From UBA2862 sp045637485 (lineage in GTDB: Bacteria; Bacillota; Clostridia; Christensenellales; Aristaeellaceae), in assembly GCA_045637485.1 (NCBI GenBank), contig JAZTZK010000035.1, positions 1 to 21,812 of the forward strand: a stretch of DNA of 21,812 nucleotides, read 5' to 3'. Every line of letters starts with the position of its first letter. Position 1 is the stretch's first letter. The notes under the pieces were generated by a model. That model was not told the DNA's origin. It searched no databases and saw only the letters and a list, made by a program, of their open reading frames with translations. The translations under genes and the position numbers were made by a program. Shown in pieces: positions 13,249-20,484 of this stretch.

Positions 13249-15198
13249 GTGAAAAAGATACTCTACGTCCTGAACGACTGCATGCGCAAATTCAGCTATG
13301 AACGCACTGCCGGACTGTTTCGCGCGCTTCAGGAGATGGATGAGCCGTTCAACCTCTACATTCTTCGCAGCGACGCCTATTCCGATTTTTCTCCTGAGCA
13401 TAACTACGGCGAATACAATATCTATCGGCTTCCTGATTACAGCGATTTTGACGGGATACTCCTGGATATTAACAGCGTCTTCAATGGCGAGTCCAATGAC
13501 TACGGCGCCCTGAGCATTCAACATGTTATCCACGCCGCCGCGTCGTCGGGAAAACCCGTGATTTCAATGGCCAACCACATTCCCGGGTTCCACTATGTGG
13601 GGATAGACAATCACAAGGCGATTACCTCCGTCATTCAGCATCTTCACCGGAACCACGGCCTGACCGATTTTTGGTTCGCGCTCGGCCCTGCCGACAATTA
13701 TGAGAACCAGGTGCGGAAAAACGGGTTGTTTGACTACTGCGCCGCCCATGATCTGCCCTGCGGAAAAGATCGCGTCTATGCGGAAAGCTTCATCATTGAA
13801 TGCGGAATACACGCCTTCAACACCCTCCTCGCCCGTCACGACGGTCATCTGCCGCAGGCAATCATCTGCGCCAACGATAACATTGCCATGGGGGTGTGCT
13901 ACGCCGCCAAGCAGGCGGGATTCAGCGTCCCCGACGACTTCCTGGTCAGCGGATTTGACAATACCGCCTCGGGCGCTTCCTTTTCCCCCGCAATAACATC
14001 GGTCGATCAGGAATGCTGGTCGATAGGCGACGCCTGCATCGATGCTCTGAATCGCATTTGGCAGGGCAAGACCGTGCCGGAAATCATTACCACGCCCACG
14101 CGTCTTGTGCTGAGGCAGAGTACAGAACGCGCCTCTGCCGTGTCGGAGTATATACAGAACGAAACGGAGTATATAGGCAACACCTCCAGCAGCACGGATT
14201 TCAGCTACAAAATGAGCGCCTTCCAATATCAGATCCCCGGCTGCAAGTCGATTGAAGAGATATGTCAGGCGCTGGTAAAGTGCATTTCCGTTCTGAACTG
14301 CGACGGTATAGACCTCGTCCTCGACAGCCGGCTCTTTGACCTGGATTGGATTCTGTCCTTCCAGGATCATACCGGTCAGCTACAGGATATCGCAAGCGGC
14401 CTCACGATTGAGGACTATCCGGACACACTGGAGCTGATCTTCCAATGGGAGAAGGGCAAGGACCCTGTATACACCCGCCGGAAGATAGGCAATAAGCTGT
14501 CCTCCCTGACGCTTACGGGCAGGTGTGCAAACTATCTGTTTGCGCCACTTCATTTCATGGATCATACCGCGGGCTATCTCTGCATACGCAACTGTCTTGA
14601 TCTGATGCGCATCAAAGGGGTGTCCTCACTCGTCAGCACCCTGACCATGGCGCTGCGCGGTTTCTTCTCGTCTCAGAGCCTGTCCTACATCAACCATGTG
14701 TTGTCCGGCGTTTCGATGAGAGACGGTTTGACCGGCCTGTACAATCGCCTGGGTTATCACAAGCTGGCTTATCCGCTCTATCGGGAGGTGACAAGCCAGG
14801 GCCAAAGCCTGGTCATACTATTCCTGGACATGGATCGGCTGAAGCACATCAACGACGACTACGGGCACGGCGAGGGCGACAAGGCAATCCAATGCGTGGC
14901 CACGGCCATACGCAACAGCATTACGCCCGATACCATACCCGTTCGATACGGCGGCGACGAGTTTTTGTTGTTTATACCGAGTATTGATGGCGACATGGTG
15001 ACCCAACTACTGGATGATATATCCGCCTCGATCCGTTCCCTTGCGGATGCTCAGGGGCTGTCCGAAACCCCCGATGTCAGCTCTGGCTACGTCATCACCG
15101 ACCCTTCCGCCGGCAAGACGCTGGATGAGTATGTTCACAAGGCTGACGAACTGATGTACAGGGAGAAAAAGGAAAAGAAGATCCGGCGGTATGAATGA
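13249..15198 (+). CDS. LacI-type periplasmic-binding sensor domain fused to GGDEF diguanylate cyclase
   Basis: This 649-residue protein makes cyclic di-GMP. Residues about 1-310 match the effector-binding half of LacI regulators (GKPVISMANHIPG, IICANDNIAMGVCYAAKQAGFSVPDDF, SGFDNTASG) but lack the helix-turn-helix. There is a middle region of unknown or GAF-like fold (about 340-480), then a GGDEF domain with the metal Asp527 (FLDMDRLKHINDDYGHGEGD) and RYGGDEF at 566-572. All active-site residues are present; no RxxD inhibitory site precedes GGDEF. No signal peptide or membrane segment is seen, so it senses a cytoplasmic ligand, probably a sugar. The start is GTG 13249: GGGGAGG (13233-13239) lies 9 bases before it and the promoter is at 13183-13211. 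It is monocistronic, divergent from the minus-strand operon. Confidence 0.88.
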   Translation: MKKILYVLNDCMRKFSYERTAGLFRALQEMDEPFNLYILRSDAYSDFSPEHNYGEYNIYRLPDYSDFDGILLDINSVFNGESNDYGALSIQHVIHAAASSGKPVISMANHIPGFHYVGIDNHKAITSVIQHLHRNHGLTDFWFALGPADNYENQVRKNGLFDYCAAHDLPCGKDRVYAESFIIECGIHAFNTLLARHDGHLPQAIICANDNIAMGVCYAAKQAGFSVPDDFLVSGFDNTASGASFSPAITSVDQECWSIGDACIDALNRIWQGKTVPEIITTPTRLVLRQSTERASAVSEYIQNETEYIGNTSSSTDFSYKMSAFQYQIPGCKSIEEICQALVKCISVLNCDGIDLVLDSRLFDLDWILSFQDHTGQLQDIASGLTIEDYPDTLELIFQWEKGKDPVYTRRKIGNKLSSLTLTGRCANYLFAPLHFMDHTAGYLCIRNCLDLMRIKGVSSLVSTLTMALRGFFSSQSLSYINHVLSGVSMRDGLTGLYNRLGYHKLAYPLYREVTSQGQSLVILFLDMDRLKHINDDYGHGEGDKAIQCVATAIRNSITPDTIPVRYGGDEFLLFIPSIDGDMVTQLLDDISASIRSLADAQGLSETPDVSSGYVITDPSAGKTLDEYVHKADELMYREKKEKKIRRYE

Positions 15199-15276
15199 CG
15201 ACCCTTACAGCAACGATGGCTCTCGGAGCTGTAACAACACAACCGTAATTTAATACTTTAACAAAGCAGTGCGCTA

Positions 15277-15304
15277 TTGACAACGCCAGAGATTGTGTTA
15301 TAAT
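15277..15304 (+). promoter_or_regulatory. Consensus sigma-A promoter of the aromatic transporter operon
   Basis: Both hexamers are perfect consensus: TTGACA (15277-15282) and TATAAT (15299-15304), spacer 16. Transcription should start near 15311, giving a leader of about 259 bases before the first full gene at 15570. Such a strong promoter in front of a terminator is the expected arrangement for control by attenuation. Confidence 0.88.
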
Positions 15305-15338
15305 GCTAATCAAACACAGGGGAGAGGTGGGAATATAT

Positions 15339-15476
15339 ATGAAGCGCGAAATCCGTTCCGTCCAATCCGTTTCCTGCCTGACTGTGTCCTCTGCCTGGTC
15401 CGTCGATAATGCTGTGCGATTTACCTTCGCGCAGCTGTTTTTTGGCCTTCCGGGGTTTACACCGACAGCCATCTGA
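15339..15476 (+). CDS. Putative 45-residue leader peptide, Phe-rich near its end
   Basis: ATG at 15339 follows AGAGGTGG (15323-15330) and the frame ends at TGA 15474-15476. The peptide starts MKREIRSVQSVSCLTVSSAW and then has five Phe within 14 residues (RFTFAQLFFGLPGF), plus a single Trp. It lies wholly inside the leader, before the terminator at 15508. The Phe cluster recalls phe-operon leader peptides and fits the downstream DAHP synthase. It may also be a non-coding stretch that happens to be open. Confidence 0.42.
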   Translation: MKREIRSVQSVSCLTVSSAWSVDNAVRFTFAQLFFGLPGFTPTAI

Positions 15477-15507
15477 AGAATCGCGGACGTGAATCACGGG
15501 TTCATTG

Positions 15508-15538
15508 AGGCGGCTCTCCGGATGGGAGGGCCGTTTTT
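15508..15538 (+). terminator. Intrinsic terminator inside the operon leader
   Basis: CGGCTCTCC (15511-15519) pairs with GGAGGGCCG (15525-15533), one G-U pair, loop GGATG, followed by TTTTT (15534-15538). AGG before the stem can add three pairs with the T-run. It lies 30 bases before the first transporter gene, whose own ribosome site AGGAGG (15556-15561) is outside the hairpin, so control would be of transcription rather than of translation. Confidence 0.82.
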
Positions 15539-15569
15539 ATGATACATTCTTATTTAGGAGGACCCCACC

Positions 15570-16514
15570 ATGAAGAAATTGCTTGCCATCCTCGTCGCCA
15601 TCACCCTCTGCCTGGGCGTGGCCGCCGTTGCCGAAGGAACCTACACCGTGGGCGTGTGCCAGCTGGTACAGCACCCCGCGCTGGACGCCGCCACCCAGGG
15701 CTTCCAGGACGCCCTGGCCGAAAAGCTGGGCGACGCCGTCAGCTTTGACGTGCAGAACGCCTCCGGCGATTCCAACACCTGCTCCACCATCGTGAACGGC
15801 TTTGTCTCCGACAATGTGAACCTGATCATGGCCAACGCCACCCCGGCGCTCCAGGCCGCCGTGGCCGCCACGGGCGACATCCCGATCCTTGGCACCTCCG
15901 TCACCGACTACGCCACCGCCCTGGACATCGACGACTGGACCGGCGCGACGGGCATCAACGTGTCCGGCACGTCCGACCTCGCGCCGCTGGACCAGCAGGC
16001 CGCGATGCTTCACGAGCTATTCCCGGACGCCAAGACCGTGGGCCTGCTGTACTGCTCCGCCGAGCCGAACAGCAAGTACCAGGCAGACGTGATCACCGGC
16101 TATCTCACCGAGCTGGGCTATGAGATCGCGGAATACACCTTCGCCGACTCCAACGACGTGGCCTCCGTCGCCCAGTCCGCCTGCGACGGCAGCGACGTGC
16201 TCTACATTCCCACCGACAACACGGCCGCCTCCTGCACCGAGGCCATTCGCAACGTGGTCGAGCCCGCCATGAAGCCGGTCATCGCCGGTGAAGAGGGCCT
16301 CTGCAAGGGCTGCGGCGTGGCGACGCTGTCCATCAGCTACTACGACCTGGGCTACGCCACCGGCGAAATGGCCTACGAGGTCCTGGCAAACGGCGCGGAC
16401 GTCGCCACGCTGGACATCGCCTTCGCCCCCAACGTCACCAAGGAATACAACGCCGAGCTGGCCGAGCTGCTGGGCGTTGAAATCCCGTCGGATTACGTGG
16501 CAATCGCGGAATAA
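15570..16514 (+). CDS. ABC transporter substrate-binding protein, COG2984/TrpX-like
   Basis: This is a 314-residue exported binding protein with a signal peptide at 1-21 (ending AAVA before EGTYTVGV). It matches the ABC_sub_bind (PF04392) group: VCQLVQHPALDAATQGFQD near 30, IPILGTSVTDYATA near 105-118, YIPTDNTAASC and the ISYYDLGYATGEMA block near 255. Related systems in streptococci (TrpXYZ) take up tryptophan. No lipobox cysteine is seen. AGGAGG lies 8 bases before ATG 15570. The DAHP synthase in the same operon and the trp genes opposite support an aromatic amino acid or precursor as ligand, but this is inference. Very high third-position G/C suggests strong expression. Confidence 0.92.
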   Translation: MKKLLAILVAITLCLGVAAVAEGTYTVGVCQLVQHPALDAATQGFQDALAEKLGDAVSFDVQNASGDSNTCSTIVNGFVSDNVNLIMANATPALQAAVAATGDIPILGTSVTDYATALDIDDWTGATGINVSGTSDLAPLDQQAAMLHELFPDAKTVGLLYCSAEPNSKYQADVITGYLTELGYEIAEYTFADSNDVASVAQSACDGSDVLYIPTDNTAASCTEAIRNVVEPAMKPVIAGEEGLCKGCGVATLSISYYDLGYATGEMAYEVLANGADVATLDIAFAPNVTKEYNAELAELLGVEIPSDYVAIAE

Positions 16515-16522
16515 TATGACTG

Positions 16523-16554
16523 TGCCGGGGAGCGGCTTTCCCGCTTCCCCGGCA
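16523..16554 (+). other. Strong hairpin between binding protein and permease genes
   Basis: TGCCGGGGAGCGG (16523-16535) pairs with CCGCTTCCCCGGCA (16541-16554) with one bulged base. No T-run follows. Such hairpins typically protect the 3' end of the abundant binding-protein mRNA from exonucleases and lower permease expression. The downstream permease ribosome site (GGAGG, 16560-16564) is just outside. Confidence 0.6.
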
Positions 16555-16571
16555 TAACTGGAGGAATGAAC

Positions 16572-17480
16572 TTGAACATTACCTCATTACTCAACGCCCT
16601 GCCCGGCGCGGTGGCCCAGGGATTGATCTGGGGCATCATGGCCATCGGCGTGTACATCACCTACAAGGTGCTGGACCTGGCGGACCTGACCGTGGACGGC
16701 AGCATGGCCACGGGCGGCGCGGTATGCGTGATGCTGATGCTCAGCGGCGTTAACGTCTGGCTGGCCCTCGCGTGCGCGGTGCTGGCGGGCATGCTGGCGG
16801 GGCTGGTGACCGGCGTCTTCCACACGGCCATGGGCATCCCGCCGATCCTGTCCGGCATACTGACCCAGCTTTCGCTGTATTCCATCAACCTCGCCGTCAT
16901 GGGCTTCAAGGCCAACCAGGGCATCAACGTCAACAAGTACGCGCTGATCGTCAGCCAGCGGAACGTGCGGGAGCTGAGCCTGTCCAACCCGATCTTCACG
17001 ACGCTGATCGCGTTGGCCCTGGTGATCGCGGTGCTGTACTGGTTCTTTGGAACGGAGCTGGGCAGTTCCCTGCGGGCCACCGGCGCGAACGCGGCCATGA
17101 GCCGGGCCCAGGGCATCAATACCAACGTCTGCAAGATATTGGGCCTGATGATCTCCAACGGCATCGTGGCGCTGTCCTCGGCGATGCTGTCCCACTACCA
17201 GGGCTTTGTGGACGTGAACATGGGCCGGGGCGCCATCGTGATCGGCCTGGCCGCCGTCATCATCTCAGACGTGCTGTTCGGGAAGCTGTTCCGCAATTTC
17301 GCGCTGAAGCTCACCGGCGTCGCTATCGGCGCGGTGATCTACTTTATCGTCATACAGGTCGTGCTGTGGCTGGGGCTGAACACGAACCTGCTGAAGCTGC
17401 TGTCGGCCCTGATCGTGGCCGTATTCCTCGCCGTGCCCTACTGGAAGGCGAATATGAAAGGGGGCAGGGATCATGCTTGA
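16572..17480 (+). CDS. ABC transporter permease, COG4120 (TrpY-like)
   Basis: This is a permease of about 302 residues, with eight or more hydrophobic segments, of the branched BPD_transp_2 group that pairs with COG2984 binding proteins. GLIWGIMAIGVYITYKVLDL and ADLTVDGSMATGGAV near the N-terminus are typical. GSSLRATGANAAMSRAQGIN near 160-180 is the conserved cytoplasmic loop. I favour TTG 16572 because GGAGG (16560-16564) lies 7 bases before it; ATG 16566 is only 1 base from that site. It overlaps the ATPase gene by 8 bases, so the two are translationally coupled. Confidence 0.92.
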   Translation: MNITSLLNALPGAVAQGLIWGIMAIGVYITYKVLDLADLTVDGSMATGGAVCVMLMLSGVNVWLALACAVLAGMLAGLVTGVFHTAMGIPPILSGILTQLSLYSINLAVMGFKANQGINVNKYALIVSQRNVRELSLSNPIFTTLIALALVIAVLYWFFGTELGSSLRATGANAAMSRAQGINTNVCKILGLMISNGIVALSSAMLSHYQGFVDVNMGRGAIVIGLAAVIISDVLFGKLFRNFALKLTGVAIGAVIYFIVIQVVLWLGLNTNLLKLLSALIVAVFLAVPYWKANMKGGRDHA

Positions 17481-18267
17481 GCTGGTGAACGTGCGAAAGA
17501 CCTTCAATCCCAGGACGGTCAACGAGAAGGTGGCGCTGGACGGGGTCAGCCTGCGCCTTGAGGACGGCGATTTCGTGACCGTCATCGGCGGCAACGGCGC
17601 TGGCAAGAGCACCATGCTGAACGCCATCGCGGGCGTCTGGCCCATCGACAGCGGGCGCATCGCCATCGACGGCTACGAGCTCACCCATTTGCAGGAGTAC
17701 CGCCGCGCCGCGCTGCTGGGGCGCGTGTTCCAGGACCCGATGACCGGCACCGCCGCCACCATGCAGATCGACGAAAACCTGGCCCTCGCCACCCGCCGGG
17801 GCCAGAAGCGCACGCTGAAGCCCGGCATCACCCGCCAGGAGCGGGAGGCGTACCGGGAAAAGCTGGCGAAGCTGGGTCTGGGCCTGGAGGACCGCATGAC
17901 CGCGAAGGTGGGCCTCCTCTCCGGCGGCCAGCGACAGGCGCTGACCCTCTTGATGGCGACGCTGAAGAAGCCGAAGCTGCTCCTGTTGGACGAGCACACC
18001 GCCGCCCTCGATCCCCGCACCGCCCAGAAGGTGCTGGAGCTTTCCGAGCAGATCGTCACCGAAGACAGCCTCATGACCTTGATGGTCACCCACAACATGC
18101 GCGACGCCATACGCTACGGCAACCGGCTGATCATGATGAACGAGGGCCGCGTCATACTCGACATTTCCGGGGAGGAAAAGAAGCACCTCACCGTGGAGAT
18201 GCTCATGGACGCCTTCTCCAGGGCCAGCGGCGAGGCGTTTGCCAACGACAGGATATTGCTGTCCTGA
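17473..18267 (+). CDS. ABC transporter ATP-binding protein, COG1101 (TrpZ-like)
   Basis: This is a 264-residue ATPase that drives the importer. All motifs are intact: Walker A GGNGAGKST at 39-47, Q-loop FQDP near 86-89, signature LSGGQRQ at 149-155, Walker B LLLLDE at 169-174, D-loop AALD and switch His207 (VTHNM). It starts 8 bases inside the end of the permease gene. The spacing to the DAHP synthase gene is 29 bases with no terminator, so transport and synthesis genes share one transcript. Confidence 0.95.
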   Translation: MLELVNVRKTFNPRTVNEKVALDGVSLRLEDGDFVTVIGGNGAGKSTMLNAIAGVWPIDSGRIAIDGYELTHLQEYRRAALLGRVFQDPMTGTAATMQIDENLALATRRGQKRTLKPGITRQEREAYREKLAKLGLGLEDRMTAKVGLLSGGQRQALTLLMATLKKPKLLLLDEHTAALDPRTAQKVLELSEQIVTEDSLMTLMVTHNMRDAIRYGNRLIMMNEGRVILDISGEEKKHLTVEMLMDAFSRASGEAFANDRILLS

Positions 18268-18296
18268 CACGACCGTCATCAAGGAATGAAAACACA

Positions 18297-19322
18297 ATGC
18301 AAATGGAATTCGTGCGAAAGATGCCGCTGCCCCAGGAGCTGCTGAGGGCCTATCCCATCGGCGAGGAAATGAAGCGGCAGAAAGCGGCGCGGGACAGACA
18401 GGTCGCGGACCTCCTCACGGGCCAGGACGACCGCCTGCTGCTGATCATCGGCCCCTGTTCCGCGGACCGGGAGGACGCGGTGCTGGACTACATGCACCGG
18501 CTTTCCCAGATCGAGGCAGAGGTGCGCGAGCGGCTGTTGCTCGTACCCCGGGTGTACACCAACAAGCCCCGCACCAAGGGCGTGGGCTACAAGGGCATGC
18601 TGCACCAGCCCGACCCGGAGAAGGGCGAGGACCTGCTGGCGGGCATCATCGCCATCCGCGAGCTGCACACCCGCATCCTACGGGAGACGGGGTTCAGCTG
18701 CGCCGACGAGATGCTGTATCCGTCCAATTTCAGCTACCTATCCGACCTGTTGAGCTATGTGGCGGTGGGCGCGCGCTCTGTGGAGAACCAGGAGCACCGG
18801 CTGGTGGCTAGCGGGCTTGGCGTAGCGGCAGGCATGAAGAACCCCAGCGCCGGAGACATCACCGTGATGATGAACTCCATCGCGGCGGCCCAGAGCCCCC
18901 AGGAATTCATCTATCGTAGCTGGGAGGTGCACACCCCCGGCAATCCGCTGGCCCATGCCATCCTGCGGGGGTTCGTGGACAACTTCGGGCGTTCCCATCC
19001 AAACTACCACTATGAAAACCTGTGGGAGCTGCTGGAGCTGTACGAAAAGAGCGGGCTTCAGAACCCCGCCGTGATCGTGGACGTCAACCACAACAACTCC
19101 GGCAAGCGCTATCTGGAGCAGATCCGCATCTGCAAGGACGTGATGCACAGCCGCTCGCTGTCCGGGGATATCCGCCGCCTGGTCAAGGGGCTGATGGTGG
19201 AGAGCTACCTGGAGGACGGCTGTCAGAAGCCCGGCGAGGGCGTGTATGGCAAGTCCATCACCGACCCCTGCCTGGGCTGGGAAGGGACCCGGGAATTGAT
19301 CTACAGGCTGGCAGAATATTAA
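18297..19322 (+). CDS. 3-deoxy-7-phosphoheptulonate (DAHP) synthase, class I
   Basis: This is a 341-residue enzyme that joins phosphoenolpyruvate and erythrose 4-phosphate, the first step of the shikimate pathway. The AroF/G/H type is shown by IIGPCSAD with metal ligand Cys54, VYTNKPRTKGVGYKG (substrate loop), ARSVENQEHR, DVNHNNSGK, LMVESYLEDGCQ and SITDPCLGWEGT. Several motifs differ from the enterobacterial wording (KPRTxxGWKG, GFKNGTDG, D-x-SHxNSxK), so its feedback inhibitor cannot be inferred. AAGGA is 11 bases before ATG 18297. It is the fourth gene of the operon behind the attenuator leader, which would let aromatic amino acid supply control both import and synthesis. The next gene starts 13 bases later. 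Confidence 0.94.
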   Translation: MQMEFVRKMPLPQELLRAYPIGEEMKRQKAARDRQVADLLTGQDDRLLLIIGPCSADREDAVLDYMHRLSQIEAEVRERLLLVPRVYTNKPRTKGVGYKGMLHQPDPEKGEDLLAGIIAIRELHTRILRETGFSCADEMLYPSNFSYLSDLLSYVAVGARSVENQEHRLVASGLGVAAGMKNPSAGDITVMMNSIAAAQSPQEFIYRSWEVHTPGNPLAHAILRGFVDNFGRSHPNYHYENLWELLELYEKSGLQNPAVIVDVNHNNSGKRYLEQIRICKDVMHSRSLSGDIRRLVKGLMVESYLEDGCQKPGEGVYGKSITDPCLGWEGTRELIYRLAEY

Positions 19323-19335
19323 ATAAGGTGATTTC

Positions 19336-20403
19336 ATGGAATCAGTAAAGCGGAATCTCCTGTACGCCGGACTGGACAAAGCGGAATATGACCGTCTGGT
19401 CCCACAGACGCGCCACAACAATGAAAACAGACTGAAGGCATTCTCTTTGTTCTCTTTTGGCTGGTTTCTGATTCTATACGGCGCAAACCTCTCCATTCGC
19501 ATCTTTTCACCCGAGAGTACCGTCAGCTACGGGATTATGGCGCTGTTCAGCCTTGTCGTTTTCGCGTTGGCGAACATCCTGTCCGCCCGCAATTCATCGA
19601 CAACAACCGTCCTCTGCTACGCCTTCATCATAGGACTGTATGCTTTCGCCCAGATCGACAGCGCTCTAAACCCGGAGCTGCCCGCGATTCCCGTCATATT
19701 CATCATGCTCATGGGATCGATGCTGTTCACTGAACGCCCGCTGTCTCTGATCGTCGTGAATATCGCAACCATAGTTCTGCTGTGCTTTATCTCCTTCCGC
19801 ATCAAGTCCCGTCGGCTGGCTTTCATCGATCTATGGGATTCCGTGGCCTTTGGAGTCATATCCATCGCCGCAGAGGTCACCCAGGAGCATATGATTTTCC
19901 GAATGCTCGCACAGGCGGACCACATCAGATACCTCAGCGAGACAGATGTGCTCACCGGCTGCAAGAACCGCAACTGCTTTCAGGAACGCCTGCCGCACTT
20001 TCAGGAGATGTGCAAAAACGGCTTTGTGTGCGTCTACATCGATGTCAACGGCCTGCACAACCTGAACGACAGCCAGGGCCACGAAGCCGGCGACATCATG
20101 CTTAAATCTGTCGCCCAGGCACTGATCGACGCCTTTGGCCCGGAGAACACCTACCGCATTGGCGGAGACGAATTTGTCGTCGCCTGTCCCGACGCCTCGA
20201 TCGAGGAAACCCGTCGCACAATGCGCGGCGTCGTCGATGCGCTCTCCAGGCAGGGCTACGATATCTCCGTGGGCATTGAGCAGTGCGACCGGGCCGCGCT
20301 GGACATGGATGCGCTCATCAAAAAATCGGAAATGGGCATGTATGCGGAAAAGGAGGCCTATTACCAGCAGGAGGGGCATGAGCGCAGGCGACAGTCTTCA
20401 TAG
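19336..20403 (+). CDS. Membrane-bound GGDEF diguanylate cyclase
   Basis: This is a 355-residue protein. Residues about 35-190 form six hydrophobic segments (for example GWFLILYGANL, IMALFSLVVFALANIL, VIFIMLMGSMLF, LIVVNIATIVLLCFISF). The C-terminal half is a GGDEF domain with metal Asp236 (VYIDVNGLHNLNDSQGHEAGD) and RIGGDEF ending at 280. The catalytic residues are kept. The RxxD inhibitory site is absent (FGPE in its place). It should make cyclic di-GMP at the membrane. AAGGTGAT precedes ATG 19336, 13 bases after the DAHP synthase stop, so it is probably the last gene of that operon. It ends before a strong terminator. Confidence 0.92.
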   Translation: MESVKRNLLYAGLDKAEYDRLVPQTRHNNENRLKAFSLFSFGWFLILYGANLSIRIFSPESTVSYGIMALFSLVVFALANILSARNSSTTTVLCYAFIIGLYAFAQIDSALNPELPAIPVIFIMLMGSMLFTERPLSLIVVNIATIVLLCFISFRIKSRRLAFIDLWDSVAFGVISIAAEVTQEHMIFRMLAQADHIRYLSETDVLTGCKNRNCFQERLPHFQEMCKNGFVCVYIDVNGLHNLNDSQGHEAGDIMLKSVAQALIDAFGPENTYRIGGDEFVVACPDASIEETRRTMRGVVDALSRQGYDISVGIEQCDRAALDMDALIKKSEMGMYAEKEAYYQQEGHERRRQSS

Positions 20404-20430
20404 CGCTGTCGGCACGCGCGGCATGCCAGG

Positions 20431-20484
20431 AAAAGGGGCTGTCTCAAATGACCCTTTCAAGTCATTTTGAGACAGCCCCTTTTT
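20431..20484. terminator. Strong bidirectional intrinsic terminator
   Basis: AAAAGGGGCTGTCTCAAATGAC (20431-20452, one base bulged) pairs with GTCATTTTGAGACAGCCCCTTTT (20461-20483) around an 8-base loop. A-run and T-run flank the stem, so it works in both directions. It separates the convergent diguanylate cyclase gene and the trp-side genes and touches the stop codon of the ACT gene. The GGGGCTGTCTCAAAA wording is one I recall from many Bacillota intergenic repeats. Confidence 0.92.

Larger units (their letters stand above)
15311..15540 (+). ncRNA. Candidate attenuator leader RNA of the TrpX-type transporter/DAHP synthase operon
   Basis: The roughly 230-nt leader starts after a consensus promoter and ends in an intrinsic terminator. 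It contains a 45-codon ORF. Possible pairings: GCGCGAA (15344-15350) with TTCGCGC (15426-15432); GGAGAG (15321-15326, near the ORF ribosome site) with CTCTCC (15514-15519, terminator 5' arm); and GGCCTTCC (15444-15451, beside Phe codons) with the terminator 3' arm GGAGGGCC (one G-U pair). The last two exclude the terminator hairpin. I see no T-box consensus (TGGNACCGCG) or TRAP repeats. The mechanism is inferred. Confidence 0.55.

Noticed and set aside
15311..15540. T-box riboswitch
   Set aside because: The leader lacks the TGGNACCGCG antiterminator sequence and recognisable Stem I motifs, though the genes downstream would suit one.
20431..20484. End of an insertion sequence, because GGGGCTGTCTCAAAA resembles terminal repeats
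   Set aside because: No transposase or second terminal repeat is nearby; its place between convergent genes is fully explained as a terminator.
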